Below are positions 6,501-6,555 of a stretch of 6,555 nucleotides of DNA, piece after piece; within the stretch, counting starts at the first letter, position 1, and each line of letters opens with the position of its first letter. The DNA lies in contig JALUTJ010000034.1 of assembly GCA_027057985.1 (NCBI GenBank), forward strand, positions 1 to 6,555, read 5' to 3'. Origin of the DNA: Chromatiales bacterium. GTDB lineage: Bacteria; Pseudomonadota; Gammaproteobacteria; UBA6429; Thiohalophilaceae. Made by a program: the position numbers and the translations under genes. Under the pieces are notes generated by a model. The model was not told the DNA's origin and did no database searches. It was given only the letters and a program-made list of their open reading frames with translations.

Positions 6501-6555
6501 ATGGTGTGATTATACGCAGATTATGACTGCGTATAATCACACCATATGTATACAC
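6491..6555. repeat. Perfect 29-bp foldback at the right window edge
   Basis: Bases 6491-6519 are the exact reverse complement of 6527-6555, separated by the 7-base loop ATTATGA. The left arm contains the first ten coding bases of the zinc-ribbon gene (ATGTATACAC on the minus strand), so the right arm repeats that gene start on the plus strand. Each arm also contains TATAAT, on opposite strands; on the minus strand it ends eight bases before the ATG. The repeat runs to the last base, so its real length is unknown. A sequence edge that turns into its own complement is typical of a library foldback or assembly-graph artefact; a real inverted duplication is the alternative. Confidence 0.85.

Noticed and set aside
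6501..6514. TATAAT as a promoter for a nearly leaderless zinc-ribbon gene
   Set aside because: The box is perfect, but no good -35 is found at 16-18 bases, and the upstream sequence is inside the suspect edge foldback.

Overview
The window looks like chromosomal DNA of a gammaproteobacterium. The main evidence is the minus-strand gene order zinc-ribbon/DUF3426 protein - dusB - fis - purH, together with Fis and PurH proteins close to the enterobacterial ones. Coding density is ordinary. No tRNA, rRNA, CRISPR, integrase or transposase gene is visible. The genus cannot be named from this sequence alone.

Layout, left to right. Positions 1-1328 (+) hold the 3' part of a purple-acid-phosphatase-like metallophosphoesterase; its reading frame is open through the left edge, so the gene is 5'-truncated by the window. 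Positions 1329-1605 separate it from the convergent purH and are mostly filled by a multi-hairpin repeat (copy A, 1363-1554). purH (1606-3171, minus) encodes the bifunctional enzyme for the last two steps of IMP synthesis. The 314-bp gap 3172-3485 carries the probable purH leader and promoter and a second, shorter copy of the same repeat (copy B, 3285-3373), enclosed by a pair of 10-bp inverted arms. fis (3486-3776) and dusB (3773-4759) form a tight operon with a 4-bp ATGA overlap. The 199-bp gap 4760-4958 is the likely dusB-fis control region and contains nested inverted repeats around a candidate promoter. Positions 4959-6500 (minus) encode a single-pass membrane protein with an N-terminal zinc ribbon, a long acidic linker and a C-terminal DUF3426 domain. 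The window ends in a perfect 29-bp foldback that duplicates the start of that gene in inverted orientation.

The protein-coding content is mostly housekeeping: purine synthesis (PurH), tRNA dihydrouridine formation (DusB), nucleoid organisation and growth-phase regulation (Fis), and an envelope-associated protein of unknown function. The phosphatase is functionally unrelated and probably exported, but its N-terminus lies outside the window.

The most interesting content is non-coding. The two intergenic repeats share fixed sequence boxes, while one internal hairpin stem differs at three positions and keeps pairing at all three. This points to a dispersed, structure-conserved palindromic element family. 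The right-edge foldback is either an assembly or library artefact or a true inverted duplication, and should be checked before that edge is trusted.
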